This document shows positions 29,103-38,293 of a DNA stretch of 64,000 nucleotides, piece by piece. Numbering within the stretch: the stretch's first letter is position 1; every line of letters starts with the position of its first letter. This DNA comes from Streptococcus sanguinis (GTDB lineage Bacteria; Bacillota; Bacilli; Lactobacillales; Streptococcaceae), in contig NZ_RJMV01000002.1 in assembly GCF_003943735.1 (NCBI RefSeq), forward strand, positions 1 to 64,000. The letters are read 5' to 3'. The notes below the pieces were generated by a model, which saw nothing but the letters and a program-made list of their open reading frames with translations, made no database searches and was not told the DNA's origin. Made by a program: the position numbers and the translations under genes.

Positions 29103-30398
29103 ATGATCAACCGTTACTCTCGCCCCGAAATGGCGAACATTTGGACTGAAGAAAATAAATATAAGGCTTGGCTGGAGGTAGAGATTCTGGCTGATGAGGC
29201 TTGGGCTGAGTTGGGTGAGATTCCCAAGGAAGATGTGGCCTTGATTCGTGAGAAGGCGGGCTTTGACATCGACCGCATCTTGGAGATTGAGCAGGAGACG
29301 CGCCACGATGTGGTGGCCTTTACTCGGGCGGTTTCTGAGACACTGGGTGAGGAGCGCAAGTGGGTGCACTATGGCCTGACCTCAACCGATGTGGTGGATA
29401 CGGCCTACGGCTACCTCTACAAGCAGGCTAATGACATTATTCGTGAGGATCTGCGTCGCTTCACTGACATCATTGCAGAGCGGGCGCGGGAGCACAAGTT
29501 CACCATCATGATGGGACGGACCCACGGGGTGCATGCGGAGCCTACGACTTTCGGTCTTAAGCTCGCGACTTGGTACAGCGAAATGAAGCGCAATATTGAA
29601 CGTTTCGAGATTGCGGCTGCGGGTGTGGAAGCTGGGAAAATCTCTGGTGCGGTTGGGAATTTTGCCAACATTCCACCATTTGTGGAAAGTTATGTCTGTG
29701 AGAAATTAGGCATCCGTCCGCAGGAGATTTCGACCCAAGTCCTGCCACGTGACCTCCATGCTGAATACTTCTCAGCTCTAGCCTTGATTGCGACGTCTAT
29801 CGAGCGCATGGCAACTGAAATCCGTGGTCTGCAAAAGTCTGAGCAGCGCGAAGTGGAAGAGTTCTTTGCTAAGGGTCAAAAAGGTTCTTCAGCAATGCCT
29901 CACAAACGCAACCCTATCGGTTCTGAGAACATGACTGGTCTGGCACGTGTCATTCGTGGCCACATGGTGACGGCCTATGAAAACGTCGCTCTCTGGCACG
30001 AACGTGATATTTCTCATTCATCAGCTGAGCGTATCATCACACCGGACACGACCATTTTGATTGACTACATGCTCAACCGTTTTGGAAATATCGTCAAGAA
30101 CTTGACAGTCTTCCCTGAAAACATGATCCGCAACATGAACTCAACTTTTGGTCTTATCTTTAGCCAACGTGCCATGTTGACCTTGATTGAGAAAGGCATG
30201 ACCCGTGAGCAAGCCTATGACTTGGTGCAACCAAAAACAGCCTACTCTTGGGATAATCAAGTAGACTTCAAGCCTTTGCTCGAAGCGGATCCAGAAGTCG
30301 CTTCCCGTCTGACTCAGGAAGAGATTGATGAAATCTTCAACCCAGTTTACTATACAAAACGCGTGGATGAAATCTTCAAGCGCGTAGGGTTGGATTAG
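29103..30398 (+). CDS. purB: adenylosuccinate lyase (PurB)
   Basis: 431 residues. Cleaves SAICAR and adenylosuccinate, acting in both IMP and AMP synthesis. The signature [12 protein letters not shown] carries the catalytic Ser loop and [10 protein letters not shown] holds the His. Good AAGGAG site. Last purine gene here, followed by a strong terminator. Confidence 0.97.
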   Translation: MINRYSRPEMANIWTEENKYKAWLEVEILADEAWAELGEIPKEDVALIREKAGFDIDRILEIEQETRHDVVAFTRAVSETLGEERKWVHYGLTSTDVVDTAYGYLYKQANDIIREDLRRFTDIIAERAREHKFTIMMGRTHGVHAEPTTFGLKLATWYSEMKRNIERFEIAAAGVEAGKISGAVGNFANIPPFVESYVCEKLGIRPQEISTQVLPRDLHAEYFSALALIATSIERMATEIRGLQKSEQREVEEFFAKGQKGSSAMPHKRNPIGSENMTGLARVIRGHMVTAYENVALWHERDISHSSAERIITPDTTILIDYMLNRFGNIVKNLTVFPENMIRNMNSTFGLIFSQRAMLTLIEKGMTREQAYDLVQPKTAYSWDNQVDFKPLLEADPEVASRLTQEEIDEIFNPVYYTKRVDEIFKRVGLD

Positions 30399-30403
30399 AC
30401 ATA

Positions 30404-30434
30404 AAAACGAGCCTGGACAAAAAGTCCAGGCTTT
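30404..30434 (+). terminator. terminator after purB
   Basis: AGCCTGGAC pairs perfectly with GTCCAGGCT, followed by TTT. Confidence 0.85.
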
Positions 30435-30524
30435 TGAATCTAAATTAGAAAAAATAGATGACGCGGTGGTTAATTGGCATCTTCCTTCGCTTTTTAAGCT
30501 CCAAAGATGACCTAACCAACTGCG

Positions 30525-30585
30525 CGGGGGTGGGAAGACGAACTTTTTTAACTTGTTTGAAGTTCTTTCCCGCTCCCGTTTTCTT
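30525..30585. terminator. long hairpin between purB and the reverse oxidoreductase
   Basis: CGGGGGTGGGAA pairs with TTTCCCGCTCCCG and GAACTT pairs with AAGTTC. It likely terminates the leftward oxidoreductase gene. The GGGGGTGGGA arm recurs in the hairpin at 39750-39814, suggesting a family of mobile or repeated hairpins. Confidence 0.65.
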
Positions 30586-30589
30586 TATC

Positions 30590-31156
30590 TTAAATTTGAC
30601 TGGCCAGTTGTCCGATTTTCTTGAGCATTTCTTGGCGTTGTTGGTCTGTTTTGCGTTCTACTCCGTTGAGCTCTGTCAGTTTGACTGGAGAAATACCACA
30701 AAATTTCAGGATTTGATTTTTAAGTACCTTGCCATAGTCTTGGACAAAAGGCAGGGCAAAACCTGGTGTGTTATGGCTGACGATAATCCAGGCAGACTTG
30801 CCTTGCAGGTGGCCTTGGAGTCCGACTTTCTTATAAGAGTAGGCAAAGTCAGCTGCAAGGACACGGTCGATAAATCCTTTGAGAATGGCCGGCATACCGC
30901 TCCACCAGATAGGGAAAATGAAAATCAGATGGTCTGCCCAAGTAATCAAATCCCGGTATTTTGCCATTTCAGGGTCTTTGTGCAGGTCACGGCGTCTATG
31001 TTCTTGGTCAAAGCGCAAGATTGGATCAAAATTTTCAGCATACAAGTCCAAGGTTTTCACCTCGTGCTTTTTAGAAAGATTGTTTTGAACTTCTTTGAGA
31101 ATAGCAGCATTGAAGCCAGTTGGGCTGGGGTGGGTGTAAATAATCAAGGTTTTCAT
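30590..31156 (-). CDS. flavodoxin-fold NAD(P)H oxidoreductase
   Basis: 188 residues of the YwrO/KefF/quinone-reductase family. The FMN phosphate loop is YTHPSPTGFNAAI and the segment IFPIWWSGMPAILKGFIDRV is diagnostic. It probably reduces quinones or other electrophiles with NAD(P)H. It overlaps its TetR regulator by four bases, so the pair is a stress-inducible operon. Confidence 0.9.
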   Translation of the reverse strand: MKTLIIYTHPSPTGFNAAILKEVQNNLSKKHEVKTLDLYAENFDPILRFDQEHRRRDLHKDPEMAKYRDLITWADHLIFIFPIWWSGMPAILKGFIDRVLAADFAYSYKKVGLQGHLQGKSAWIIVSHNTPGFALPFVQDYGKVLKNQILKFCGISPVKLTELNGVERKTDQQRQEMLKKIGQLASQI

Positions 31157-31749
31157 GATCGTTCTCCTTTGATATAAATGTCAAGCATGTGCTCAATCGT
31201 GCTTTGGATGGCTTGGGGATCAAGGTCTTGTCCGATGGGACTGTTGGCTAGAACGGCTAGGCCTGTGATAAAGCTCCAAAAGTGAAAAAGACTTTCTGCT
31301 TCGCTATTGCTAAAATTTTCCTCCTCGCGAAGCTTTAAAACAAGCTCCTTAAATTTATCAAATCCAGGCAGGTCAGACTCCAAGAGGATGGTGTTCTGCG
31401 TTACCTTCATATATTTAAAAGGAAATTTGATAAAGAGAGCTTCGAAAAAATGAGGGTAGGTCTTGGCAAAAATAATGAAATTAAGACCAAGCTGGATCAG
31501 CTGATCACGCGCAGAATCTGTCGCATCAATATTTTCATTGATTTCCTGATTGAGAAAGAGCGAAAGCTGGGTCAAAACGACCTTAAGGTAGCCTTCCTTG
31601 CTCTCAAAATGGCGGTAAGGGCTGCCGTGAGTTACACCGCAGGCCTTGGCAACAGTCCTGAGCGAAAGCTGTTCAATTCCGTGTTTTCCGATTTCGTCAA
31701 TCCCTGTTTGGATGAGCTGTTCTTTCAGCTGGGCAGTATTGCGTTTCAT
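31153..31749 (-). CDS. TetR-family repressor
   Basis: 198 residues with an N-terminal helix-turn-helix (LSLRTVAKACGVTHGSPYRHF) and a helical ligand-binding part. Ribosome site GGAGGA. It heads the operon with the oxidoreductase and very likely represses it through two identical operators in its own promoter. The inducer is unknown, possibly a quinone or aldehyde. Confidence 0.92.
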   Translation of the reverse strand: MKRNTAQLKEQLIQTGIDEIGKHGIEQLSLRTVAKACGVTHGSPYRHFESKEGYLKVVLTQLSLFLNQEINENIDATDSARDQLIQLGLNFIIFAKTYPHFFEALFIKFPFKYMKVTQNTILLESDLPGFDKFKELVLKLREEENFSNSEAESLFHFWSFITGLAVLANSPIGQDLDPQAIQSTIEHMLDIYIKGERS

Positions 31750-31763
31750 GTATCTCCTCCAAA

Positions 31764-31820
31764 AGTATACACTGTCTACTTATCTATCTTTAGTATACAC
31801 TGTCTACTTTTTCTTGTCAA
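31764..31820 (-). promoter_or_regulatory. TetR promoter with two 18-bp operators
   Basis: On the minus strand TTGACA (31815-31820), a 17-base spacer and TATACT (31792-31797). The 18-base unit AGTATACACTGTCTACTT occurs identically at 31764-31781 and 31792-31809. Each contains the imperfect palindrome GTANACANTGTNTAC. One copy overlaps the spacer and -10; the other sits just downstream near the ribosome site. Confidence 0.85.
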
Positions 31821-31899
31821 CTAATTTGATGCTTTCTTCTATTCTAGGATGTGGCAGAATTTGCTTTCGGTAAGATAAAATGTTAAAATAATATCAAAA

Positions 31900-31913
31900 T
31901 GATAGCGCTTTCT
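31900..31913 (+). promoter_or_regulatory. catabolite-responsive element (cre) of dhaKLM
   Basis: TGATAGCGCTTTCT fits the cre consensus TGWAARCGYTWNCW with one mismatch. It lies about 55 bases before dhaK, near the expected transcription start, so CcpA would repress the operon when glucose is plentiful. Confidence 0.65.
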
Positions 31914-31965
31914 TTTTAGGGCGAATTGCTCAACATAAAGAAACGACGAGAAACGGAGGACACCT

Positions 31966-32955
31966 ATGAAGAAAATTATCAACGATCCAACAGCGGTTGT
32001 AGATGAGATGCTGGAGGGCTTAGCCTATATTCACAGCGATTTGGTTTATCGGGTGGAGGGCTTTGATATCATTGCCCGCAAGAGTAAGAAGACAGGCAAG
32101 GTTGGCTTGATTTCTGGCGGTGGCAGTGGTCATGAACCTTCCCACGCTGGCTTTGTCGGTGAGGGCATGCTGTCGGCTGCTATTTGCGGAGCGGTTTTTA
32201 CTTCACCAACACCTGACCAAGTCTTGCAAGCTATCAAGGAAGCAGATGAGGGAGCTGGGGTCTTCATGGTGATCAAGAATTACTCCGGTGACATCATGAA
32301 CTTTGAAATGGCTCAGGAAATGGCTGAGATGGAAGGGATTGAGGTGGCTAGTGTCGTCGTAGATGACGATATCGCAGTGGAAGACAGCCTCTATACGCAA
32401 GGTCGCCGCGGAGTGGCTGGTACCATTCTTGTCCATAAGATTCTAGGGGATGCGGCGCGTGCTGGCAAATCTCTGACTGAAATCAAGGCTTTGGCCGATG
32501 AGCTGGTCAAAAATATTCACACGGTTGGCTTGGCTCTGAGCGGTGCAACTGTACCGGAAGTCGGCAAGCCTGGTTTTGTTTTGGCTGATGATGAGATAGA
32601 GTTTGGCATTGGTATCCATGGTGAGCCCGGCTATCGCAAGGAAAAGATGCAGCCGTCTAAGGACTTAGCCAAAGAATTGGTCGAAAAGCTCAGTCAGTCT
32701 GTTGAGCTCAAATCTGGCAAGAAAATTGGTATCCTCATCAATGGTATGGGTGCAACACCGCTCATGGAGCAGTATGTCTTTGCGGCCGATGTAGCAAATC
32801 TTCTGGCAGATGTTGGAGTCGAAGTTGTCTATAAAAAACTGGGCAATTACATGACCTCCATTGATATGGCAGGGATTTCTCTGACCTTTATCGAGCTGGA
32901 TCAGCCAGACTGGCTGACAGCTCTCAACAGTCCTGTCACGACAGCCGCTTGGTAA
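31966..32955 (+). CDS. dhaK: dihydroxyacetone kinase subunit DhaK
   Basis: 329 residues. DhaK binds dihydroxyacetone covalently through a histidine, here in GIGIHGEPG, and has the GGGSGHEPSHAG loop. With DhaL and DhaM it phosphorylates dihydroxyacetone using PEP from the PTS. Followed by dhaL and dhaM in an operon. Ribosome site GGAGG. Confidence 0.95.
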   Translation: MKKIINDPTAVVDEMLEGLAYIHSDLVYRVEGFDIIARKSKKTGKVGLISGGGSGHEPSHAGFVGEGMLSAAICGAVFTSPTPDQVLQAIKEADEGAGVFMVIKNYSGDIMNFEMAQEMAEMEGIEVASVVVDDDIAVEDSLYTQGRRGVAGTILVHKILGDAARAGKSLTEIKALADELVKNIHTVGLALSGATVPEVGKPGFVLADDEIEFGIGIHGEPGYRKEKMQPSKDLAKELVEKLSQSVELKSGKKIGILINGMGATPLMEQYVFAADVANLLADVGVEVVYKKLGNYMTSIDMAGISLTFIELDQPDWLTALNSPVTTAAW

Positions 32956-32965
32956 GGAGGTGCTT

Positions 32966-33544
32966 ATGGACGCAGCAAGAGCAAAAAAATGGATGCAGTT
33001 GTTCAACGAGAAGATCCAGGACCAGAAAGCCTATCTGTCTGATCTCGACACTCCCATCGGCGACGGTGATCACGGTGGCAATATGGCCAGAGGAATGGCA
33101 GCAGCAGTAGAGAGTTTAGCTGCTAAGGACTTTGCTAGTGCGGCTGAGGTTTTTCAGGCTGTTTCCATGCAGCTGATTAGTAAGGTCGGTGGTGCTTCCG
33201 GCCCTCTCTATGGCTCGGCCTTCATGGGCATGGCCAAGGCCGAAAAAGACGGCAAAGACTTGTCAGGAGTCATCCAAGCTGGGCTGGACATGATTCAGAA
33301 GCGGGGCAAGGCTGTGCCGGGTGAGAAGACCATGGTGGATGTCTGGTCGGGGATTCCTATTTCTCTGCAGTCCGGATGCTTGACGCATGAAAAAATTGGC
33401 TCCCTAGTGGAAGCGACCAAAGATCTGAAAGCGACCAAGGGGCGGGCTTCCTATGTCGGTGAGCGGTCTATCGGTCATATTGATCCCGGTTCGGCTTCAT
33501 CTGGTCTCCTCTTTGAGGCTCTGTTAGAAACGGAGGCAGGCTGA
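32966..33544 (+). CDS. dhaL: dihydroxyacetone kinase subunit DhaL
   Basis: 192 residues from the ATG with AAGGAGG five bases before; a GTG two codons earlier overlaps that site. Holds ADP as a bound coenzyme that is rephosphorylated by DhaM. Mg/ADP-binding motif DTPIGDGDHGGNMARG. The stop shares a base with the dhaM ATG. Confidence 0.95.
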   Translation: MDAARAKKWMQLFNEKIQDQKAYLSDLDTPIGDGDHGGNMARGMAAAVESLAAKDFASAAEVFQAVSMQLISKVGGASGPLYGSAFMGMAKAEKDGKDLSGVIQAGLDMIQKRGKAVPGEKTMVDVWSGIPISLQSGCLTHEKIGSLVEATKDLKATKGRASYVGERSIGHIDPGSASSGLLFEALLETEAG

Positions 33545-33918
33545 TGGCAGATACTGGCATTCTTATCGTTTCCCATTCCAAAAACCTGGCCCAAGGCTTG
33601 TTTGACCTCATTTCGCAGGTGGCGGCAGATGTGGGCATCAGCTATGTAGGTGGATTGGACGACGGTAGCATTGGTACGAGCTTTGAAGGGATTCAGGCAG
33701 CTTTAGATGCCAATGACAAGGACACTATTTTGGCCTTTTTCGATCTGGGTTCGGCTCGGATGAATCTGGAAATGGTCGCGGACTTTTCTGACAAGGAAAT
33801 CATTATCAATAATGTTCCTTTGGTAGAAGGCGCTTATACGGCTGCTGCTCTTCTTCAGGCTGGGGCAGATTTACCTAATGTTTTGCTTCAGGTGCGTGAA
33901 TTAGAAATAAAGAAATAG
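33544..33918 (+). CDS. dhaM: DhaM, PTS-dependent phosphotransferase subunit
   Basis: 124 residues: a single IIA(man)-like domain with the phospho-accepting His11 in IVSHSKNLAQG. It takes phosphate from HPr and passes it to DhaL-ADP. The fused HPr and EI-like domains of E. coli DhaM are absent, as in other Firmicutes. Confidence 0.93.
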   Translation: MADTGILIVSHSKNLAQGLFDLISQVAADVGISYVGGLDDGSIGTSFEGIQAALDANDKDTILAFFDLGSARMNLEMVADFSDKEIIINNVPLVEGAYTAAALLQAGADLPNVLLQVRELEIKK

Positions 33919-33976
33919 CCGTTTTTCTAAAGACCTGATAAACGACTTCAATTGCAAAATAAGGAACATTTTATAT

Positions 33977-34007
33977 CAAAAAACTGGGATTCAACCCCAG
34001 TTTTTTG
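33977..34007 (+). terminator. terminator after dhaM
   Basis: AAAACTGGG pairs with CCCAGTTTT with a short AT-rich loop, followed by a T run. Confidence 0.85.
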
Positions 34008-34154
34008 CTTTATCATTGTATCAATTTTCAGGAGAACAGCCAGTGTTTCTTATTCTTTCTTCTTTAGAATAATTAAAAAATAGAACAAAACAATAAACTG
34101 TGCTTACTTTTTGACAGAATTCGCTTTTTAATGAACAAAAGTTCTTAGAATGGA

Positions 34155-34245
34155 TTGCAAATTGGTATAGATAGACTTATAATAGATATAAGTACACAAG
34201 ATGAAACAAAAAACGACAGCCGATTAGAAGCCATCGTTTTCAATC
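34155..34245 (+). promoter_or_regulatory. orphan rightward promoter facing the GntR gene, and leftward terminator
   Basis: TTGCAA (34155-34160), 17 bases, TATAAT (34178-34183) point toward the 3' end of the convergent GntR gene, where only an eight-codon frame (MKQKTTAD) follows. AAAACGA/TCGTTTT at about 34211-34238 can terminate in both directions. A short RNA of about 50 nt is conceivable. The rest of the 33919-34245 gap is AT-rich and shows no gene. Confidence 0.4.
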
Positions 34246-34962
34246 TTAGTGGTCCCGATTGCAGGAAATGAACTTGATCTTGAAGAAGTCGCCGCGTTTG
34301 TAAGTTTCGCTGTACTCTAAGATCTGTCCAGTGCTTTCCAGCTGGGTAATCTTTACCTGATGAACAGTCGGGAAGTTGGTATCAACTTCCAGCACTTTCG
34401 CAACATCTTTTGGTGTTGGGAAGACAATTTCATTGGTCTCTTCAAAATGCTCATCATTCATGTGAATGTGGTAGTCAGTTTTGAAGCGGTTGTAAATAGA
34501 GCTGTAGTAGTCCATATCTGGATAGTTAGGATTGATGTACTGCTCAGGGATATAGGTTTGGTGATAGATATAGATTTTATCGCCAGTCCGTCTGATCCGG
34601 TCAATCTTATAGTAGAACTGCGTTGGTGCTAGTTCTAGCTTATCCAAGATTTTCAGGTCATTCCCGCGTTTGATGGAGAGAACGGTCACCTTATCTTTTT
34701 GGATAGGGAAGGTCTCAACGTCAGAAAATTCCACCAGCTTGTGCTTTCTTGCACGTGAAACGAAGGTTCCCTTGCCTTGCTGGCGGATGATGTAACCATC
34801 ATTGGCCAGTTCATTCAAAGCGCGGACAACGGTAATGGAGCTGACATTAAACATCTGAATCAGCTCAGCCTCTGTGTAAAACTTATCGCCATTTTCAAAT
34901 TTGCCAGAAATGATTTGCTGCTTGAGCTCATCTTTGATTTGTTGGTATTTTGGAATAGCCAT
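34246..34962 (-). CDS. GntR/HutC-family regulator of the beta-galactosidase-PTS operon
   Basis: 238 residues from the ATG with AGAGAGG nine bases before; a GTG three codons earlier abuts that site. N-terminal winged helix (FYTEAELIQMFNVSSITVVRALNELANDG) and a C-terminal UTRA-type sugar-sensing domain. It is divergent from bgaC and the PTS genes. The pneumococcal gene in this position is the repressor BgaR. The effector is probably a phosphorylated sugar. Confidence 0.92.
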   Translation of the reverse strand: MAIPKYQQIKDELKQQIISGKFENGDKFYTEAELIQMFNVSSITVVRALNELANDGYIIRQQGKGTFVSRARKHKLVEFSDVETFPIQKDKVTVLSIKRGNDLKILDKLELAPTQFYYKIDRIRRTGDKIYIYHQTYIPEQYINPNYPDMDYYSSIYNRFKTDYHIHMNDEHFEETNEIVFPTPKDVAKVLEVDTNFPTVHQVKITQLESTGQILEYSETYKRGDFFKIKFISCNRDH

Positions 34963-35002
34963 TTTGTTCACCTCTCTTTTTTTACTTCTCTTACTTAAGA
35001 TT

Positions 35003-35082
35003 TTAACATATTTTAAAAAAAAATGTTGACATTTATGTAAAAATTTATTATATTAATATTAACAAGAGATGAAAGCGGTTTT
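35003..35082 (+). promoter_or_regulatory. bgaC promoter with putative operator and weak cre
   Basis: TTGACA (35026-35031), 17 bases, TATATT (35049-35054). Inverted repeat TTAACAT (from about 35003) and ATGTTGA (to 35029) could be the GntR operator, overlapping the -35; TTAATATTAA after the -10 is another palindrome. TGAAAGCGGTTTTA (from 35069) resembles cre with two mismatches. Confidence 0.55.
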
Positions 35083-35101
35083 ACGCCGAAGGGAACATCA
35101 G

Positions 35102-36889
35102 ATGGCAAGATTCAAAATTGGTCATTCCTTCTGTTTGGATGATCGGGAGTTTAAGATTTTATCGGGAGCCATTCACTATTTTCGGGTACAGCCTGAGGAT
35201 TGGTACCATTCCCTTTATAATCTCAAAGCTCTGGGCTTTAATACGGTGGAAACCTATCTTCCCTGGAATATGCACGAACCCCAAAAAGGTGTCTTTAACT
35301 TCCAAGGGATTTTAGATATTGAGGCATTTTTACAGACAGCTCAGGATTTGGGACTTTATGCCATTATCCGCCCTTCGCCTTTTATCTGCGCGGAGTGGGA
35401 GTTCGGTGGTCTGCCGGCCTGGCTGCTCAATGAAAATATGCGCATCCGCTCATCAGATGAGGCCTTTCTGCAGGCTGTAGCCAGCTATTATGACGAGCTG
35501 CTGCCGAGATTGACTCCAAGGCTGCTGGATAATGGGGGAAACATCCTCATGATGCAGGTGGAAAATGAGTACGGTTCTTATGGAGAAGACAAGGCCTACC
35601 TAAGAGCAATCAGACAGCTCATGGAAGAACGAGGTGTAACCTGTCCGCTCTTTACTTCAGACGGACCTTGGCGGGCAACGCTTCAAGCTGGTACATTGAT
35701 TGATGATGATGTCTTTGTGACGGGGAATTTCGGCTCCAAGGCAGATTACAATTTTGCCCAGATGCAGGAATTCTTTGACGAGCATGGCAAAAAGTGGCCG
35801 CTCATGTGTATGGAGTTCTGGGATGGCTGGTTCAATCGCTGGAAAGAACCTATCATCAAGCGAGATCCAGACGAGCTGGCTCAAGCTGTTCACGAAGTGC
35901 TCCAGCAGGGCTCAATCAATCTCTATATGTTTCATGGCGGTACCAACTTTGGCTTCATGAACGGCTGTTCGGCTAGAGGGGTCATTGACCTGCCGCAGGT
36001 AACTTCCTATGACTATGATGCTCTACTCGATGAGCGGGGCAATCCGACGGATAAGTACTATGCAGTCCAGAGGATGCTGAAAGAGTATTATCCAGAATAT
36101 CCGCAGATGGAGCCGCTGGTGAAAGAGTCTTTTGAGCTTAGGAATATCCCCCTCAGTCAGAAAGTCAGTCTCTTTGAGACCCTGCCTGACTTGGCAGAGC
36201 CTATCGAAAGTCTCTATCCGATGAAGATGGAGGAGCTGGGGCAAAATGTCGGCTACTTGCTCTATCGGACTTGGGCTAGTTGGGATGCTGATCAGGAAAG
36301 ACTCCGTGTCATTGACGGTCGCGATCGGATGCAGCTCTATGTGGACGGTCAGCACATAGCAACCCAGTACCAGACAGAAATCGGTCAGGATATCATGGTG
36401 GACGGCCAGAAAAAGGCAGAGCACCAGCTTGACATTCTGATGGAAAATATGGGCCGGGTCAATTATGGGCACAAACTCTTGGCAGATACTCAGCAGAAGG
36501 GCATTCGTACGGGTGTCTGCAAGGATCTGCACTTCCTGCTTGACTGGCAGCATTACCCATTGCCGCTGGATCATCCAGAAAAGATTGACTTTTCGAAAGG
36601 GTGGCAGGAAAACCAACCAGCTTTCTACGCTTTTGACTTTATAATGAAAGCGCTTAAAGATACTTATCTGGATCTGTCCGACTTTGGCAAGGGCGTCGTC
36701 TTTGTCAACGGTGTCAGCATTGGCCGTTTCTGGAATGTCGGACCGACCTTATCGCTTTATATCCCGCACAGCCTGCTCAGAGAAAGCGACAATCGCATCA
36801 TTATCTTTGAGACAGAAGGGATCTACAGCGAAACCATTCACTTAGTTAACCAACCTACATTTAAAACAATAAAGGGGGAAAATCTATGA
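35102..36889 (+). CDS. bgaC: GH35 beta-galactosidase (BgaC-type)
   Basis: 595 residues from ATG 35102 (site GAAGGGA); an upstream in-frame ATG lies within the cre-like site and adds 11 atypical residues. Family GH35 with acid/base Glu in QVENEYGSYG and nucleophile Glu in CMEFWDGWF. Very similar throughout to pneumococcal BgaC, which removes terminal beta-1,3-linked galactose from glycans. No signal peptide; the pneumococcal protein is nevertheless reported at the surface. Overlaps the PTS IIB gene by four bases. Confidence 0.95.
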   Translation: MARFKIGHSFCLDDREFKILSGAIHYFRVQPEDWYHSLYNLKALGFNTVETYLPWNMHEPQKGVFNFQGILDIEAFLQTAQDLGLYAIIRPSPFICAEWEFGGLPAWLLNENMRIRSSDEAFLQAVASYYDELLPRLTPRLLDNGGNILMMQVENEYGSYGEDKAYLRAIRQLMEERGVTCPLFTSDGPWRATLQAGTLIDDDVFVTGNFGSKADYNFAQMQEFFDEHGKKWPLMCMEFWDGWFNRWKEPIIKRDPDELAQAVHEVLQQGSINLYMFHGGTNFGFMNGCSARGVIDLPQVTSYDYDALLDERGNPTDKYYAVQRMLKEYYPEYPQMEPLVKESFELRNIPLSQKVSLFETLPDLAEPIESLYPMKMEELGQNVGYLLYRTWASWDADQERLRVIDGRDRMQLYVDGQHIATQYQTEIGQDIMVDGQKKAEHQLDILMENMGRVNYGHKLLADTQQKGIRTGVCKDLHFLLDWQHYPLPLDHPEKIDFSKGWQENQPAFYAFDFIMKALKDTYLDLSDFGKGVVFVNGVSIGRFWNVGPTLSLYIPHSLLRESDNRIIIFETEGIYSETIHLVNQPTFKTIKGENL

Positions 36890-37362
36890 CAATAGTAGGT
36901 GCACGTATCGATGGACGTTTGATCCATGGACAGGTAGCCAATCTTTGGACTACCAAGCTCAACATTTCACGCATTATGGTAATTGACGATGAGGTAGCTG
37001 AAAATGCTATCGAAAAGAGCGGGCTCAAGCTCGCAACGCCAGCTGGTGTGAAACTCAGTGTCTTGCCGATTGCTAAGGCAGCAGAAAATATCTTGGCCGG
37101 CAAGTATGATTCACAGCGACTCTTGATTGTCGCTCGCAAGCCGGACCGCTTCCTGCGGTTGGTCGAAGCTGGTGTTCCACTGGAAACGCTGAACGTCGGC
37201 AATATGTCTCAGTCAGATGAAACTCGCTCCATTACCCGCTCTATCAACGTGGTAGATGCAGATGTTGAAGCCTTTCACAAGCTGCACGAAAAAGGAGTCA
37301 AGCTGACCGCGCAAATGGTTCCCAACGATCCAGTTGAGGACTTCATGAAGTTATTAAAATAA
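36886..37362 (+). CDS. PTS mannose/sorbose-family EIIB
   Basis: 158 residues with the phosphorylated His14 in DGRLIHGQV. Transfers phosphate from IIA to the sugar during import through IIC-IID. In pneumococcus the equivalent PTS is linked to galactose and N-acetylgalactosamine-type sugars. Starts inside the end of bgaC. Confidence 0.94.
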   Translation: MTIVGARIDGRLIHGQVANLWTTKLNISRIMVIDDEVAENAIEKSGLKLATPAGVKLSVLPIAKAAENILAGKYDSQRLLIVARKPDRFLRLVEAGVPLETLNVGNMSQSDETRSITRSINVVDADVEAFHKLHEKGVKLTAQMVPNDPVEDFMKLLK

Positions 37363-37387
37363 GACAAAATTTTAGGAGGACATTGTT

Positions 37388-38293
37388 ATGATACAATGGT
37401 GGCAAATTTTACTACTCACTTTGTACTCAGCTTATCAAATCTGTGATGAGTTGACCATCGTTTCTTCAGCAGGATCCCCTGTATTTGCTGGGTTCATTAC
37501 TGGCTTGATTATGGGGAAACCAGTGACCGGTTTGTTTATCGGTGGTAGCCTGCAATTGTTCGTTCTTGGTGTGGGGACATTTGGTGGAGCTTCTCGTATT
37601 GACGCAACATCAGGTGCCGTTCTTGCAACAGCCTTTTCAGTAGCACAAGGGTATAAGCCAGAATTGGCTATTGCGACAATCGCAGTACCGGTAGCAACTT
37701 TGCTAACTTACTTTGATATCTTAGGCCGTATGACAACGACTTATTTCGCGCACCGTGTGGATGCAGCAGTTGAACGCTTCGACTATAAAGGTATTGAACG
37801 CAACTATCTCTTAGGTGCACTTCCTTGGGCTCTGTCTCGTGCCCTCCCAGTCTTTCTGGCTCTGGCATTTGGTGGAGCATTTGTACAAGCGATAGTAGAT
37901 GGTGTTGCTGGTGTGAAATGGCTAGCTGCAGGATTGACACTGGCTGGTCGTATGTTACCAGGACTTGGATTTGCTATCTTGCTTCGTTACCTTCCAGTTA
38001 AACGTAATCTTCACTACTTAGCTCTTGGTTTTGGCTTGACGGCTATGCTGACTGTGCTTTACTCAAACATTCAAACTTTGGGTGGGGCTGTATCTAGTAT
38101 TGTTGGGACTCTTCCAAAAGATGCTGCGATCACATTTGCCAACAACTTCAAAGGTTTGTCTATGATTGGTGTAGCTATCTTTGGTATCTTCCTTGCAGTA
38201 CAGCATTTCAAATACAGCCAAAGAACAGTAGTTGCTGCGCCAGCTGCTAGCACAAAATCAGAAAGTGAGGAAATTGAAGATGACGAACTCTAA
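37388..38293 (+). CDS. PTS mannose/sorbose-family EIIC
   Basis: 301 residues with about eight membrane helices. Forms the sugar channel with IID. The conserved GSLQLFVLGVGTFGGAS is visible. It overlaps IID by 14 bases. AGGAGG ribosome site. Confidence 0.94.
   Translation: MIQWWQILLLTLYSAYQICDELTIVSSAGSPVFAGFITGLIMGKPVTGLFIGGSLQLFVLGVGTFGGASRIDATSGAVLATAFSVAQGYKPELAIATIAVPVATLLTYFDILGRMTTTYFAHRVDAAVERFDYKGIERNYLLGALPWALSRALPVFLALAFGGAFVQAIVDGVAGVKWLAAGLTLAGRMLPGLGFAILLRYLPVKRNLHYLALGFGLTAMLTVLYSNIQTLGGAVSSIVGTLPKDAAITFANNFKGLSMIGVAIFGIFLAVQHFKYSQRTVVAAPAASTKSESEEIEDDEL

Noticed and set aside
30458-31177. 239-codon forward frame opposite the oxidoreductase
   Set aside because: It lies antisense to a clear flavodoxin-fold gene and has no family features.
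36023-36616. 197-codon antisense frame in bgaC
   Set aside because: Shadow of the GH35 gene.
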